A DNA stretch of 64,000 nucleotides from positions 62,001 to 126,000 of the forward strand of contig CASEOO010000028.1 of assembly GCA_949289565.1 (NCBI GenBank), written 5' to 3'. A program made the translations under genes and the position numbers. This document shows positions 26,348 through 35,615 of the stretch, piece after piece. A model generated the notes under the pieces. That model did not search any database, was not told the origin of the DNA, and saw nothing but the letters and a program-made list of their open reading frames with translations. This DNA is from an uncultured Bacteroidales bacterium. GTDB lineage: Bacteria > Bacteroidota > Bacteroidia > Bacteroidales > UBA932. The first letter of the stretch is position 1, and every line of letters begins with the position of its first letter.

Positions 26348-27784
26348 ATGCAGAAAATGAAGACAAGAAATGTATTTGCGGCTATTGGAATATGTGCGTT
26401 GATATCAGGTAATCAGATACTTGCACAACCGGAATCTGACGCAGTCACCAGGGTAGCACAACCGAAACATGACGCAGTCACCAGGGTAGCACAACCGAAA
26501 CCTGACGCAGTCTCCGGAGCCACGCTGCCGGTGCAGGACACATTGCCGTCAGGCAGGAACTCATCCGGAAAGAAAGGTTTTGCAGAACGTTTCACCATAG
26601 GAGGATATGGCGAAGCAGTCATGACTTACAACATGTACAGCGACAATTTCGGCATATACTCAGACCCTGAAGAGTACAGGAACAGCAAGGGGCACGGCAG
26701 GTTCGACCTTCCGCATGCAGTCATCATGCTCGGCTATGACTTCGGGAAAGGATGGAAGCTCGGGATGGAAATCGAATTCGAACACGGCGGGGTAGAGGCT
26801 GCTGTGGAACGCGAAAACGAAGAAGCCGGTGAATTCGAAAAGGAGATAGAACGCGGAGGCGAAGTCGCCCTGGAGCAGTTCTGGATCGAAAAATCATTTT
26901 TCCCTCAGCTTAATGTCAGGGCCGGGCACATCATCGTGCCGGTCGGACTTACGAATACCAGCCATCTTCCGACACAGTTCTTTACCGTCTACAGGCCTGA
27001 AGGCGAGAATACCATCATGCCATGTACCTGGCATGAGACGGGAATCAGTGTCTGGGGCCGCGCTGGAGACTGGAGATATGAGGCGCTGATGGTAGCCGGA
27101 CTGAATTCCACCCTTTTCTCCACGGCCGGCTGGGTGCACGACGGCTCTGCATCTCCATATGAATTCAAGCCAGCAAACCAGATCGCCGGAGCATTCAGAA
27201 TCGACAACTATTCCGTCAAGGGACTCCGTATGGGATTGAGCGGATATATAGGAAACAGCTTCCATAACGACATCACTACGAACACCTCCGCTCAGTACCG
27301 GAAAGCCAAAGGCACAGTGATGATAGGCGCTTTCGACTTCGAATACAACGATCACCATTTTATAGCGAGGGGCAGTGTCGACTATGGTTATCTGACTGAT
27401 ATCGACTACATAAACAGGCGCAATTCCACCCAGAACCATACCACTTCCTCCCCGTATTCGCATTCTCTGGTCGGCAAAGCCGCAATGGCGGCCGGTGTAG
27501 AGGCGGGGTACGACTTCTTCTCTCTTTCAGACAAGCTCATGGAGAAAAACCAGAAATTCTACCTTTTCGGCAGGTATGAGTATTATGATTCCTATATTCC
27601 TGCCGAAGGCACGACTCCGAACGACTGGACGAACAAGCATCGTATAGCGGTGGGTGTCAATTATTTCCCTATACCGGAAATCGGCATCAAGGCCGAATAT
27701 TCGCACCGTTTCCTGAAAACTCCGTACAATCCTGAGCCTTCGGTCTCAGTCGGAATCGTATGGGCGGCGTATTTCAATCATTGA
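26348..27784 (+). CDS. Porin-like outer-membrane beta-barrel protein
   Basis: 478 residues with a signal peptide ending at ILAQ (near residue 26). Directly after it lie two and a half copies of an 11-residue repeat (AQPxxDAVTRV), then a linker. From about residue 78 a long beta-barrel begins with FTIGGYGEAVMTYNMYS and ends SVGIVWAAYFNH, with a terminal aromatic/His as in outer-membrane proteins. The family resembles the OprO/P-type or DUF3138-like porins paired with imelysins. First gene of a probable operon with imelysin, DUF1111 and CcsBA, so passage of iron or an iron chelate is a reasonable guess. Confidence 0.75.
   Translation: MQKMKTRNVFAAIGICALISGNQILAQPESDAVTRVAQPKHDAVTRVAQPKPDAVSGATLPVQDTLPSGRNSSGKKGFAERFTIGGYGEAVMTYNMYSDNFGIYSDPEEYRNSKGHGRFDLPHAVIMLGYDFGKGWKLGMEIEFEHGGVEAAVERENEEAGEFEKEIERGGEVALEQFWIEKSFFPQLNVRAGHIIVPVGLTNTSHLPTQFFTVYRPEGENTIMPCTWHETGISVWGRAGDWRYEALMVAGLNSTLFSTAGWVHDGSASPYEFKPANQIAGAFRIDNYSVKGLRMGLSGYIGNSFHNDITTNTSAQYRKAKGTVMIGAFDFEYNDHHFIARGSVDYGYLTDIDYINRRNSTQNHTTSSPYSHSLVGKAAMAAGVEAGYDFFSLSDKLMEKNQKFYLFGRYEYYDSYIPAEGTTPNDWTNKHRIAVGVNYFPIPEIGIKAEYSHRFLKTPYNPEPSVSVGIVWAAYFNH
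26423..26512 (+). repeat. 33-bp tandem repeat in the porin gene
   Basis: Units begin at 26423, 26456 and 26489 (each starting GCACAACCG); the third is partial. They keep the reading frame and encode 11-residue units in the linker just after the signal peptide. Two or three differences separate the units, so the duplication is recent. Confidence 0.85.
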
Positions 27785-27853
27785 CATGAAGTGTATAGTC
27801 CGATTGAAAAAGCATTAACAGTGAAAAAACCAAATAACATAAATAACAAAACA

Positions 27854-29041
27854 ATGAAAAAGACAGTTTATTTAGCCGTGGCTGCGCTGGCCATTGCCAG
27901 CCTTGCGGCATGCGATCAGAACAGCGGAGACGACCTCGATCCCGTCGATGGCGTTGACGCCCGCTTCATGGCTATTGCCGACCGTTTCGTAAACCACACG
28001 GTCATCCCTACTTACACCAGCCTTTCAGACTATACGGACCAGCTGGTGAAAGACCTCGAAGCTCTCAAGAAAGACGTGACACAGGCAAATATCGACAAGG
28101 CTTGCGAGACATTCCTGACAGCCAGAGCCTATTGGGAAAAGTCGGAAGCTTTCCTCTGGGGAGCCGCCACTGACTTCGGAATAGACCCTCATATCGACAC
28201 ATGGCCTCTCGATCTCACAGGCCTGAAGGAAGCGTTGACGAACCAGGCCCAGATCAACGGCCTCTCAGGTGAGGACGGCGATGTATATGCCGGAGAGAAA
28301 CTGGGACCTACACTTCTCGGATTCCATGGAATCGAATACGTTCTTTTCTGGGAAGGAAAACACAGGACTGCAGACTGGTTTGCCGAAGGCAAAACCGACA
28401 ATGGTGTCAAATGCTCGGATTACCTGACTTATGCCGTAGCGGTAGCCGGGGATCTCAGGAACAAATGCTGGCAGATGGAAATCGCATGGGCAGGCGAGAG
28501 CCACAATCCTGACCGCTATGCAAAAGTGAACGACGAACTCGAACTTCCGCTGACCATGACCGGAGGAGCCAGCTACGGAGAAAACCTTCTCAACGCAGGA
28601 AAGGCTGGAAGCTCGTGCAGAAATGCCGTCGTGGCCATGCAGTGGATCATTGAAGGCTGCAACACCATCGCCGACGAGGTTGCATCCCAGAAAATAGGGA
28701 TGGTGTACTCCGGCGAAGACGCGAACTATGTCGAGTCACCGTACAGCTACATGTCGATAGTCGACTTCGAGGACAATATGATAAGCATTGAGAATGTATG
28801 GAATGGAGGTGTCGAAGGCGACTACGATTCAGTGAATTCCCTGAGCGCGTATTTCAAGGAAGTCAACCCTGACCTTGAAAAGAGAATTTCAGATGCCATA
28901 GATAATGCCATCGCGAAAATCAAGGCCATCCCTGAACCGTTCATCGAAAACTTCCAGAACGCAAACTGCGGGGCAGCTATCGAAGCCATTCAGGAACTCG
29001 ACACAGCACTTTCGACAGCCATAAACGAACTTGCCAGATAG
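27854..29041 (+). CDS. Imelysin family lipoprotein (ICMP, peptidase M75-like)
   Basis: 395 residues from the ATG at 27854. The lipoprotein signal MKKTVYLAVAALAIASLAAC gives a Cys near residue 20. The family signature GxHxxE is present as LGFHGIEYVLF (near residue 158), and the body is helical with a second half that includes KAGSSCRNAVVAMQWI. Imelysins are iron-regulated periplasmic or surface proteins, related to EfeO, that help ferric/ferrous iron uptake; no peptidase activity is proven for most. The porin upstream and the di-haem DUF1111 gene downstream match the known imelysin/DUF1111 pairing in Fur-controlled operons of other bacteria. Confidence 0.87.
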   Translation: MKKTVYLAVAALAIASLAACDQNSGDDLDPVDGVDARFMAIADRFVNHTVIPTYTSLSDYTDQLVKDLEALKKDVTQANIDKACETFLTARAYWEKSEAFLWGAATDFGIDPHIDTWPLDLTGLKEALTNQAQINGLSGEDGDVYAGEKLGPTLLGFHGIEYVLFWEGKHRTADWFAEGKTDNGVKCSDYLTYAVAVAGDLRNKCWQMEIAWAGESHNPDRYAKVNDELELPLTMTGGASYGENLLNAGKAGSSCRNAVVAMQWIIEGCNTIADEVASQKIGMVYSGEDANYVESPYSYMSIVDFEDNMISIENVWNGGVEGDYDSVNSLSAYFKEVNPDLEKRISDAIDNAIAKIKAIPEPFIENFQNANCGAAIEAIQELDTALSTAINELAR

Positions 29042-29064
29042 TCCCTGGCGGGAACAATGACAGA

Positions 29065-29099
29065 TTGACCCGAAATGCGGCACCCCCGCATCGGGTCAA
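29065..29099 (+). terminator. Strong intercistronic hairpin between imelysin and DUF1111 genes
   Basis: TTGACCCGA (29065-29073) pairs with TCGGGTCAA (29091-29099), and GCGG pairs with CCGC inside. No T run follows (AATTAATTTAAG), so it may reduce read-through or stabilise the upstream mRNA rather than end the operon. Confidence 0.5.
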
Positions 29100-29122
29100 T
29101 CAAATTAATTTAAGATAAAACT

Positions 29123-30787
29123 ATGAAAATCAATTTATTTCTAATGGTGTCAGCCGCCACGGCCATGACAATGCTTGCGGCCGGCTGCAATGATGATCCT
29201 ATCGCTCCGGACAATACCGATCCGGAGCCGGTCCCTGACTGGGTCGAAGTGGAAACATACGCCGGCGGAGAACTCGGCACTACATTCAACGTTTCGGCCT
29301 CTGCATTCGAAGATCCGACCCCGGCTGTGGAAAACGCAGGCCTGGTCCAGGACTTCAAGCATGGCGAAATGATATTCGAGCACAATTTCGGACCTACATC
29401 AGAGCCGTTCGACGGACTCGGGCCCCTGTATCTGAGAACATCCTGCCTGATGTGCCATCCGGGCTATGGCCATGGCAAGCGCACGACCTCCTACCGCTAT
29501 GACGAGATGGGAAACGGCTATCTTCTCGTGCTTTATGACAAACAGACCGGAGCATACCTGACATCTCTCACAGGAATGCCTCAAACCCAGGCTATAGCTC
29601 CGTTCAAAGCTCCGCTGGACGAAGAGAAAATCCAGATAAACTGGCTCGACTACACTGATGAATGGGGAAACAAGTTCCCTGACGGAGAAACATACGGCCT
29701 CATCTATCCGGAAGTGACCATTCCTGCGGACGCATATTATGTACCTGTCCAAGCCAGCAGAAACGGCCAGACCGTGGATCTGACAGTGGATGAGGTCGGC
29801 ATACGCCTTGAGTCTACTATCGGTATCTATGGAAGCGGCTTGCTGGATGCCATACCGGATGAAGATCTGAAAGCCCAGTATGCGGATTCTGAAACATATT
29901 TCAAGGAACATGGCCTTGATGCTTCGGAATATGTGAATCCGGCTTTCTTCAAAGACGGCGAATGGGTGAAGCAATATTCGAACACTCTCCAGGGAGACGG
30001 GGAGCAGCATCCGTTCCGTTTCACATACGCTCTCAGCCGTGGAGCACTTCAGGACGGCCCTGGGGCCAATGCCATCTGGAATATCACGAATGTGACCCGC
30101 TCGGACCGCAGATACCATTATATGACCGCGGCTTACGCCAATACCGCTTCGCAGGATCCGGATGTGCAGGAAGGTTTCTACCATTTCATAGATACCTATT
30201 TCCCGGACTATAAGGACAAATGGAATACCGGTGATGTGCAAAAGGATATCTACAGCTTCCTGATGTCGCAAGACCTTCCGGTGGAAATGTCCGATGAGGA
30301 ATACACGAACCTGATGATATGGCACAGGGGTCTTGCAGTGCCTGCAGCCAGGAATCTGGATGACCCTAAGGTGCAGAGAGGCCGCGAACTGTTCCGCCAG
30401 ATAGGATGCGCTTCCTGCCACAGGCCGTCCTGGACTACCGGGGAGGACAATTACAACGATCCGAACCTTTTCTTCAAGGGGAACGAGCTTCCACGCTATC
30501 CTCACCAGACCATCTGGCCGTACAGCGACATGATGCAGCACAAGCTGTACATGAAAAACGACATCAGGGGAGACTGGTGCAGGACCACTCCTCTGTGGGG
30601 CCGCGGACTGTCTCTCGTATGCTCCGGACATCAGGACAGGCTGCATGACTGCAGGGCGAGGAATGTCATCGAGGCCATCATGTGGCACGGAGCGCAGGAA
30701 AGCCATGCACGAGCATCTGTGGAGGAATTCCGGGAGCTGAGCAAGGATGACCGCGATGCCATAGTAGAATTTATAAACTCTATCTGA
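29123..30787 (+). CDS. DUF1111 di-haem oxidoreductase family lipoprotein
   Basis: 554 residues. Lipoprotein signal with Cys near 22 (LAAGC). Two c-type haem sites are present: CLMCH (near residue 110) and CASCH (near 431). The first lies in TSCLMCHPGYGHG. The C-terminal part has LWGRGLSLVCSGHQDRLHDCRARNVIEAIMWHG, typical of DUF1111/MauG-like thiol oxidoreductases. Attachment of haem needs a cytochrome c synthase, and the next gene encodes one (though interrupted). Expected to work in the periplasm or at the outer membrane, probably in redox steps of iron acquisition with the imelysin. Confidence 0.86.
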   Translation: MKINLFLMVSAATAMTMLAAGCNDDPIAPDNTDPEPVPDWVEVETYAGGELGTTFNVSASAFEDPTPAVENAGLVQDFKHGEMIFEHNFGPTSEPFDGLGPLYLRTSCLMCHPGYGHGKRTTSYRYDEMGNGYLLVLYDKQTGAYLTSLTGMPQTQAIAPFKAPLDEEKIQINWLDYTDEWGNKFPDGETYGLIYPEVTIPADAYYVPVQASRNGQTVDLTVDEVGIRLESTIGIYGSGLLDAIPDEDLKAQYADSETYFKEHGLDASEYVNPAFFKDGEWVKQYSNTLQGDGEQHPFRFTYALSRGALQDGPGANAIWNITNVTRSDRRYHYMTAAYANTASQDPDVQEGFYHFIDTYFPDYKDKWNTGDVQKDIYSFLMSQDLPVEMSDEEYTNLMIWHRGLAVPAARNLDDPKVQRGRELFRQIGCASCHRPSWTTGEDNYNDPNLFFKGNELPRYPHQTIWPYSDMMQHKLYMKNDIRGDWCRTTPLWGRGLSLVCSGHQDRLHDCRARNVIEAIMWHGAQESHARASVEEFRELSKDDRDAIVEFINSI

Positions 30788-30801
30788 TCCTGCGAATTTG
30801 T

Positions 30802-32928
30802 ATGTTTGAAAAAATCTGCAAGTACCTTTCATTCGGCTCGATAGCCGTACTGGCCCTCTATATGGCCGCCATGACTGTCCTGGAAAAGTATTCCGGCACA
30901 GAGGCGGCCATGCTGCGGGGCTATCATTCAGTCCCTTTCATCGTTCTCTGGGCAGTCGCGGCAGTTTCCTGACTGGCATTTTACGTAACGAGGACTGAAT
31001 GCAGGCAGCTCGCCACATCAGGAATCCATCTTGCATTTGTTTTTATATTGTCAGGCGCTCTGATTACCCGCATTGACGGGGTGCAGGGCGCCCTTCATCT
31101 GAGAGTCGGGGACGGGCCGGCCTCGGAATTTGTGACGGAGGATATGCAAGCAGAGCCTTTCCCGTTCACAGTGTCGTTGGAAAACTTTGAGATAGAGTAC
31201 TATCCGGGCACATATGCGCCGGTGGACTATGTCAGCACACTGAAAATTCAGGATGGGGACAGTGAAACTGAATTCGCTGTGGCCATGAACAGGATTGCCA
31301 GATATCGTGGCTATAGATTCTATCAGTCCAGCTATGATGAAGACGGACGAGGCTCCACTCTCTCTGTCAGCCATGACCCGGTCGGCGTGCCTGTGACATA
31401 CACAGGCTATGCACTTCTCCTGCTGTCCATGGCCGGTTTTTTCTTCCAGAAAGACAGTCATTTCAGAACTGTGCTCAGACGGATTTCCCGGAAAGCCTCG
31501 GCATCCGTGCTTTTTTTATGCTTCATTGCGGCGGCCGATGCCGGAGCGAAATCCGGACTCCAGGATGAAAGACCGGAGGCCAGGACATCGGTGCCGTTGA
31601 AGTGCCTTCCTGAAGAAACCGCGGAAGAGTACGGCCGGATGTACATTTACTACAACGACAGGATATGTCCTGTCCAGACCCTGGCCAGGGATTTCACCAT
31701 GAAGCTTTACGGAAAGGCCTCATATAAGGGCATGACCCCCGAACAGGTGCTTACAGGATGGATATTCTTTCCTGACAGCTGGTCCGAGACACTGCAGCAG
31801 GATTCCGGTACATCCGCGAAGTCCTTGAAAAAAGCCCGGGAAAAACAGGAAGCGGCGATGCTTGTATGTACAGCCGAGATTCTGAAGATATTCCCGATAC
31901 TGGACGATGCAGGCTCCGTCAGATGGTATTCTTCCGTGGACAGGCTTCCGGCAGGAATGGATACGGACCAATGGCTTTTCGTCCGCAAGGTGATGAGCCT
32001 CGCAGGGGAGTCCATTGTCAGGAAAGACTTCGCTGAGGCTGGAAATATATTTGCGAAAATCCGTGAATATCAGGAGAAAACAGCAGAAGGCCTGCTTCCT
32101 GGCGACACCCGCATTGCCGCGGAGCGGCTATACAATGTCATTGAACGGCCGAAGACCGTTTCGATGGTGTGCATTGCCGCAGGCATAATATTATTTATCG
32201 TATACTGTCTGTCTTCCGGATTCGGCAGAGGCCTCAGATTTGCCGGCGCAGCCTTGTCAGGGGTCGTTTTTCTGTATCTGACACTGGTGATGGGGCTGCG
32301 GTGGTACATTTCCGCCCATGTCCCGATGTCGAACGGATTTGAGGTGATGCTGCTTCTGGCCTGGCATACTATGATGCTGGGCACGTTGATACAGAGGAAG
32401 TTCCCTATGATATTGCCTTTTGCTTTCCTGTTGGGAGGCTTTGCGCTTCTGGTGGCTTCGATAGGGGAGTCTGACCCGGCTATTGCTTACCTGATGCCGG
32501 TCTTGTCCTCTCCGCTGCTGTCAGTCCATGTGATGACGATGATGATTTCGTATACCTTGCTGGGGCTGGTGATGCTGAACGGAGTCATGGCTCTGGTGAA
32601 ACACGGCCGTTCAAGGACCGGTATGGCAGATGCGGCCGACATGTCCCTGGCCATTCTCTATCCGGCAGTCTTTTTCCTGACGGCGGGCACATTCCTCGGC
32701 GCTGTCTGGGCGAATGTATCATGGGGACGGTACTGGGCCTGGGATCCTAAGGAGGTGTGGGCTCTGATCACGATTCTGGTGTATTCTTTCGCCCTTCACG
32801 GCCGGAGCCTGAAAGTTTTTTCGAATCCGCGGTTTTTCCACTGGTTCTGCGTGCTGGCTTTCCTTTGTGTGCTGGTTACTTATTTCGGAGTGAATTATTT
32901 TCTTGGCGGTCTTCACAGTTATAGCTAA
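30802..32928 (+). pseudogene. CcsBA-type cytochrome c synthetase, interrupted by an in-frame TGA
   Basis: One frame of 709 codons runs from the ATG at 30802 to 32928, broken only by TGA at 30970-30972 (codon 57), where AAVS-stop-LAFYVTR fits a lost Trp (TGG to TGA) in a membrane helix. The ResB/CcsB half (SGALITRIDG, PVTYTGYALLLLSMAGFFF) and a CcsA half with the haem-handling loop WGRYWAWDPKEVWAL near the end are otherwise intact. It follows the di-haem DUF1111 gene by 14 bases and would serve it. Restart at the TTG at 31048 would lose the first helices. Either a true nonsense mutation or a base error; selenocysteine is unlikely. Confidence 0.78.
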
Positions 32929-32954
32929 ATTTGCGATTCTAAATCGAAACTTAA

Positions 32955-33254
32955 ATGAATTTTTCAGGAATCATCATCGGGCTCTGCACATTCCTGATCA
33001 TCGGAGTGTGCCACCCTCTGGTCATCAAGGCGGAGTATCATCTCGGGAAAGGCTGCTGGTGGCTTTTCCTTCTGGCGGGCATCGGTTTTGCCGCGCTTTC
33101 GCTTTTCATTGACAGCATGGTATGGTCTACCATCGCAGGAGTGGCCGCATTCTCTTCTTTCTGGTCTATTCTGGAGCTTTTCGAACAGGAAAAGCGTGTG
33201 AAGAAAGGCTGGTTTCCGGCTAATCCCAGAAAACGGACAGGGAAGAAAAAATAG
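32955..33254 (+). CDS. DUF4491 family small membrane protein
   Basis: 99 residues with three predicted membrane helices (about 3-20, 33-50, 54-70) and a basic C-terminus (FPANPRKRTGKKK). MNFSGIIIGLCTFLIIGVCHP and the HLGKGCWWLF segment are typical of DUF4491 proteins of Bacteroidales, whose function is unknown. It starts 26 bases after the cytochrome c synthetase gene and may be the last gene of that operon. Confidence 0.8.
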   Translation: MNFSGIIIGLCTFLIIGVCHPLVIKAEYHLGKGCWWLFLLAGIGFAALSLFIDSMVWSTIAGVAAFSSFWSILELFEQEKRVKKGWFPANPRKRTGKKK

Positions 33255-33348
33255 CCTGTGCCCTGCGAAACGTTCCGTTCTCCCGGCCTTACAGGATTTC
33301 CGGTACATTCTTCGGTAAAAGATATACATCAGTTTCCTGATTTTGCTT

Positions 33349-33356
33349 TAATTTTG
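33349..33356 (+). promoter_or_regulatory. -7 box for the DUF3737 gene
   Basis: TAATTTTG matches TAnnTTTG. It leaves a leader of about 70 bases that is GC-rich with a possible CCCGTCCC/GGGCGGG stem. Confidence 0.5.
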
Positions 33357-33433
33357 CATCGTGATTTGGAATGCTCCCGTCCCGGTGCGGACACTGCGGG
33401 CGGGATGGAAAAATTTTTACAGGAGATTTTATT

Positions 33434-34285
33434 ATGAAAACGATAGCAAATCAGGAATTCGGCGGAGAGAGGCCGCTTTTCGCCTCTCATGACCTCCGTC
33501 TGGAAAATGTCATCATCCGGGAGGGCGAATCCGCCATCAAGGAATGCAGCAATATCGAGGCAGAGAACTGCCGTTTCGAAGGAAACTATCCTTTCTGGCA
33601 TGTCCATGGCTTCTCCATCAGGAACTGTTATTTCGCTGTCGGAGGCAGGTCGGCGCTATGGTACTCCGATCATCTGAAAATGTCCGATACGGTGATAGAC
33701 GCACCGAAAATGTTCCGCGAGATGCACGATATCGACATAGAAAACGTCGTGATCAACGATGCCGACGAGATTTTCTGGAGATGCCGTGACATCAGGGTGA
33801 AGAACCTGAAGCTGCATGACGGCACGTATCCGTTCATGTTCAGCGAGAACATATACGTGGACGGACTGGAAAGCGACAGCAAATATGTCTTCCAGTATGT
33901 GAAGAATGTCGAGATACACCATGCGAAGATCACCACGAAGGACGCTTTCTGGGAGGTGGAGAACGTCACCATCTATGATTCCGAGCTGAACGGGGAATAT
34001 CTGGGATGGCATTCGAAGAATCTCCGTCTGGTGAACTGCCATATCAGCGGGGAGCAGCCCCTCTGCTATGCGCATGACCTGGTCCTGGAGAACTGCACAT
34101 TCGACCCTTCGTGCGACAGGGCATTCGAATATAGCACTGTGAATGCCGATATACGCGGAGCTGTCACGAATATCAAGAATCCTATGTCTGGCCATATCGT
34201 CGCCGACAGCATAGGCTCCGTGACTATAGACGAGAACATCAAGGCTCCTGCCGACTGCAGAATAGAAATCCGCAGGAGTGCTTGA
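33434..34285 (+). CDS. DUF3737 family beta-helix-like protein
   Basis: 283 residues from the ATG at 33434 (MKTIANQEFGGERPLFAS). An upstream in-frame ATG at 33371 would put GC-rich leader sequence into the protein. The chain is a ladder of about 20-residue repeats (DLRLENVIIREGESAIKECSN-like, then CRFEGNYPFWHVHGF, DIDIENVVINDADEIFW), which predicts a single-stranded right-handed beta-helix. DUF3737 proteins are cytosolic and uncharacterised. No signal peptide. Function unknown. Confidence 0.85.
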   Translation: MKTIANQEFGGERPLFASHDLRLENVIIREGESAIKECSNIEAENCRFEGNYPFWHVHGFSIRNCYFAVGGRSALWYSDHLKMSDTVIDAPKMFREMHDIDIENVVINDADEIFWRCRDIRVKNLKLHDGTYPFMFSENIYVDGLESDSKYVFQYVKNVEIHHAKITTKDAFWEVENVTIYDSELNGEYLGWHSKNLRLVNCHISGEQPLCYAHDLVLENCTFDPSCDRAFEYSTVNADIRGAVTNIKNPMSGHIVADSIGSVTIDENIKAPADCRIEIRRSA

Positions 34286-34398
34286 TCCTGCCATGATGGC
34301 CATGACGGCCAATGATTCCGAAGAAATAGTGACGTCAGCTCTACGGAATCCCGGCGCTGGACAGAATAATTTCTTGGATTGACGTTAAAAACGAATAT

Positions 34399-35589
34399 AT
34401 GCAATACGATTTCGACGAGATTGTCCCGCGCAGAGGGACGAATTCATATAAATGGGACAACGCCCCGAAAGGGGTATTGCCGCTTTGGGTGGCAGACATG
34501 GATTTCAGGACGGCGAAGCCTGTGACGGATGCCCTGCAGAAAAGGGTGGAGCATGGCATTTTCGGCTATACGAAAGTACCTCAGGAATACTATGACTCAG
34601 TCATCGGATGGTTCGGACGCAGGCATGGCCTCCACATTGAAAAAGACTGGATAATATACACTTCCGGTGTCGTTCCGGCCATTTCTGCCATATTGAAAGC
34701 GATGACTGCGCCCGGCGACAAGATCCTGCTCCTGACACCTGTCTACAACTGTTTCTATTCTTCCATCAGGAACAACGGATGCGAGGCGGCATCATGCCCT
34801 CTGATACGCACAGGAGACACGTACACCATAGATTTCGACGATTTCGAGGCCAAGGCCGCCGACCCGCAGGTGAAAGTCTTCATCCTCTGCAGTCCTCACA
34901 ATCCGTCCGGACGTGTGTGGACGCGAGAGGAACTGGCCAGAATGGGGGAGATCTGCAGAAAGCATGGAGTTTTCGTCATTTCCGACGAGATTCATTGCGA
35001 GCTGGTCTATTCGGAGTCCAAGCACATCCCGTTCGTTTCGCTTTCAGAAGATTTCCTCATGAATTCCGCCACCTGCATATCTCCGAGCAAGGCTTTCAAC
35101 ATAGCCGGGCTTCAGATAGCGAACATAGTCGCGGCAGATGAGAAAATACGTGCGAAGATAGACAGGGCCATAAACATAAACGAAGTATGCGATGTGAATC
35201 CTTTCGGCGTCATCGCCACCATAGCAGCCTATAACGAAGGCGAAGAGTGGCTGGAGCAGCTTCTGGTTTATCTGAAAGGGAACTATGACTTCATGCTGGA
35301 TTTCTGCAGGAAGAATCTGCCGGAATTTCCGGTGGCCAGGCTGGAAGGAACATATCTGGCATGGATGGACTGCGGCATCCTCGGCATGACATCGGAGGCT
35401 CTGGAGGAAGACCTGAAAGACAAGGCCGGGATATGGCTGAATGCAGGCTCCATGTACGGCCCGGAAGGCGAGGGATACCAGCGCTGGAATCTGGCATGTC
35501 CGCGCGCACGCCTGGCAGAGGCCCTGGAAAGATTCCGCGGCTACGTCCGGGCGAAAGACTTGCAGCAGGCTGAATCGCCGGAAGCCTGA
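34399..35589 (+). CDS. MalY/PatB-type pyridoxal-phosphate C-S lyase (aminotransferase class I/II fold)
   Basis: 396 residues. It begins YDFDEIVPRRGTNSYKWD, the N-terminal signature of MalY/PatB enzymes, followed by LPLWVADMDF. The PLP lysine is Lys231 in SPSKAFNIAGLQ, and the cofactor-binding Asp lies in ISDEIHCEL. C-terminal Arg in WNLACPRARLAEAL binds the substrate carboxylate. The reaction is expected to be beta-elimination of cystathionine or related thioethers, giving homocysteine or a thiol, pyruvate and ammonia. Cytosolic, full length, standing alone on the plus strand and converging with the cation transporter. Confidence 0.9.
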   Translation: MQYDFDEIVPRRGTNSYKWDNAPKGVLPLWVADMDFRTAKPVTDALQKRVEHGIFGYTKVPQEYYDSVIGWFGRRHGLHIEKDWIIYTSGVVPAISAILKAMTAPGDKILLLTPVYNCFYSSIRNNGCEAASCPLIRTGDTYTIDFDDFEAKAADPQVKVFILCSPHNPSGRVWTREELARMGEICRKHGVFVISDEIHCELVYSESKHIPFVSLSEDFLMNSATCISPSKAFNIAGLQIANIVAADEKIRAKIDRAININEVCDVNPFGVIATIAAYNEGEEWLEQLLVYLKGNYDFMLDFCRKNLPEFPVARLEGTYLAWMDCGILGMTSEALEEDLKDKAGIWLNAGSMYGPEGEGYQRWNLACPRARLAEALERFRGYVRAKDLQQAESPEA

Positions 35590-35615
35590 GGGCGCATCCT
35601 ATGCCCGGCGGCAGA

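Noticed and set aside
29399-30832. Open frame of 477 codons on the minus strand
   Set aside because: It lies entirely opposite the DUF1111 gene, whose haem motifs and family sequence are clear; composition is that of an antisense shadow.
30970-30972. TGA as a selenocysteine codon
   Set aside because: The position corresponds to a hydrophobic helix residue (Trp expected), no redox motif surrounds it, and no selenocysteine insertion structure was recognised.
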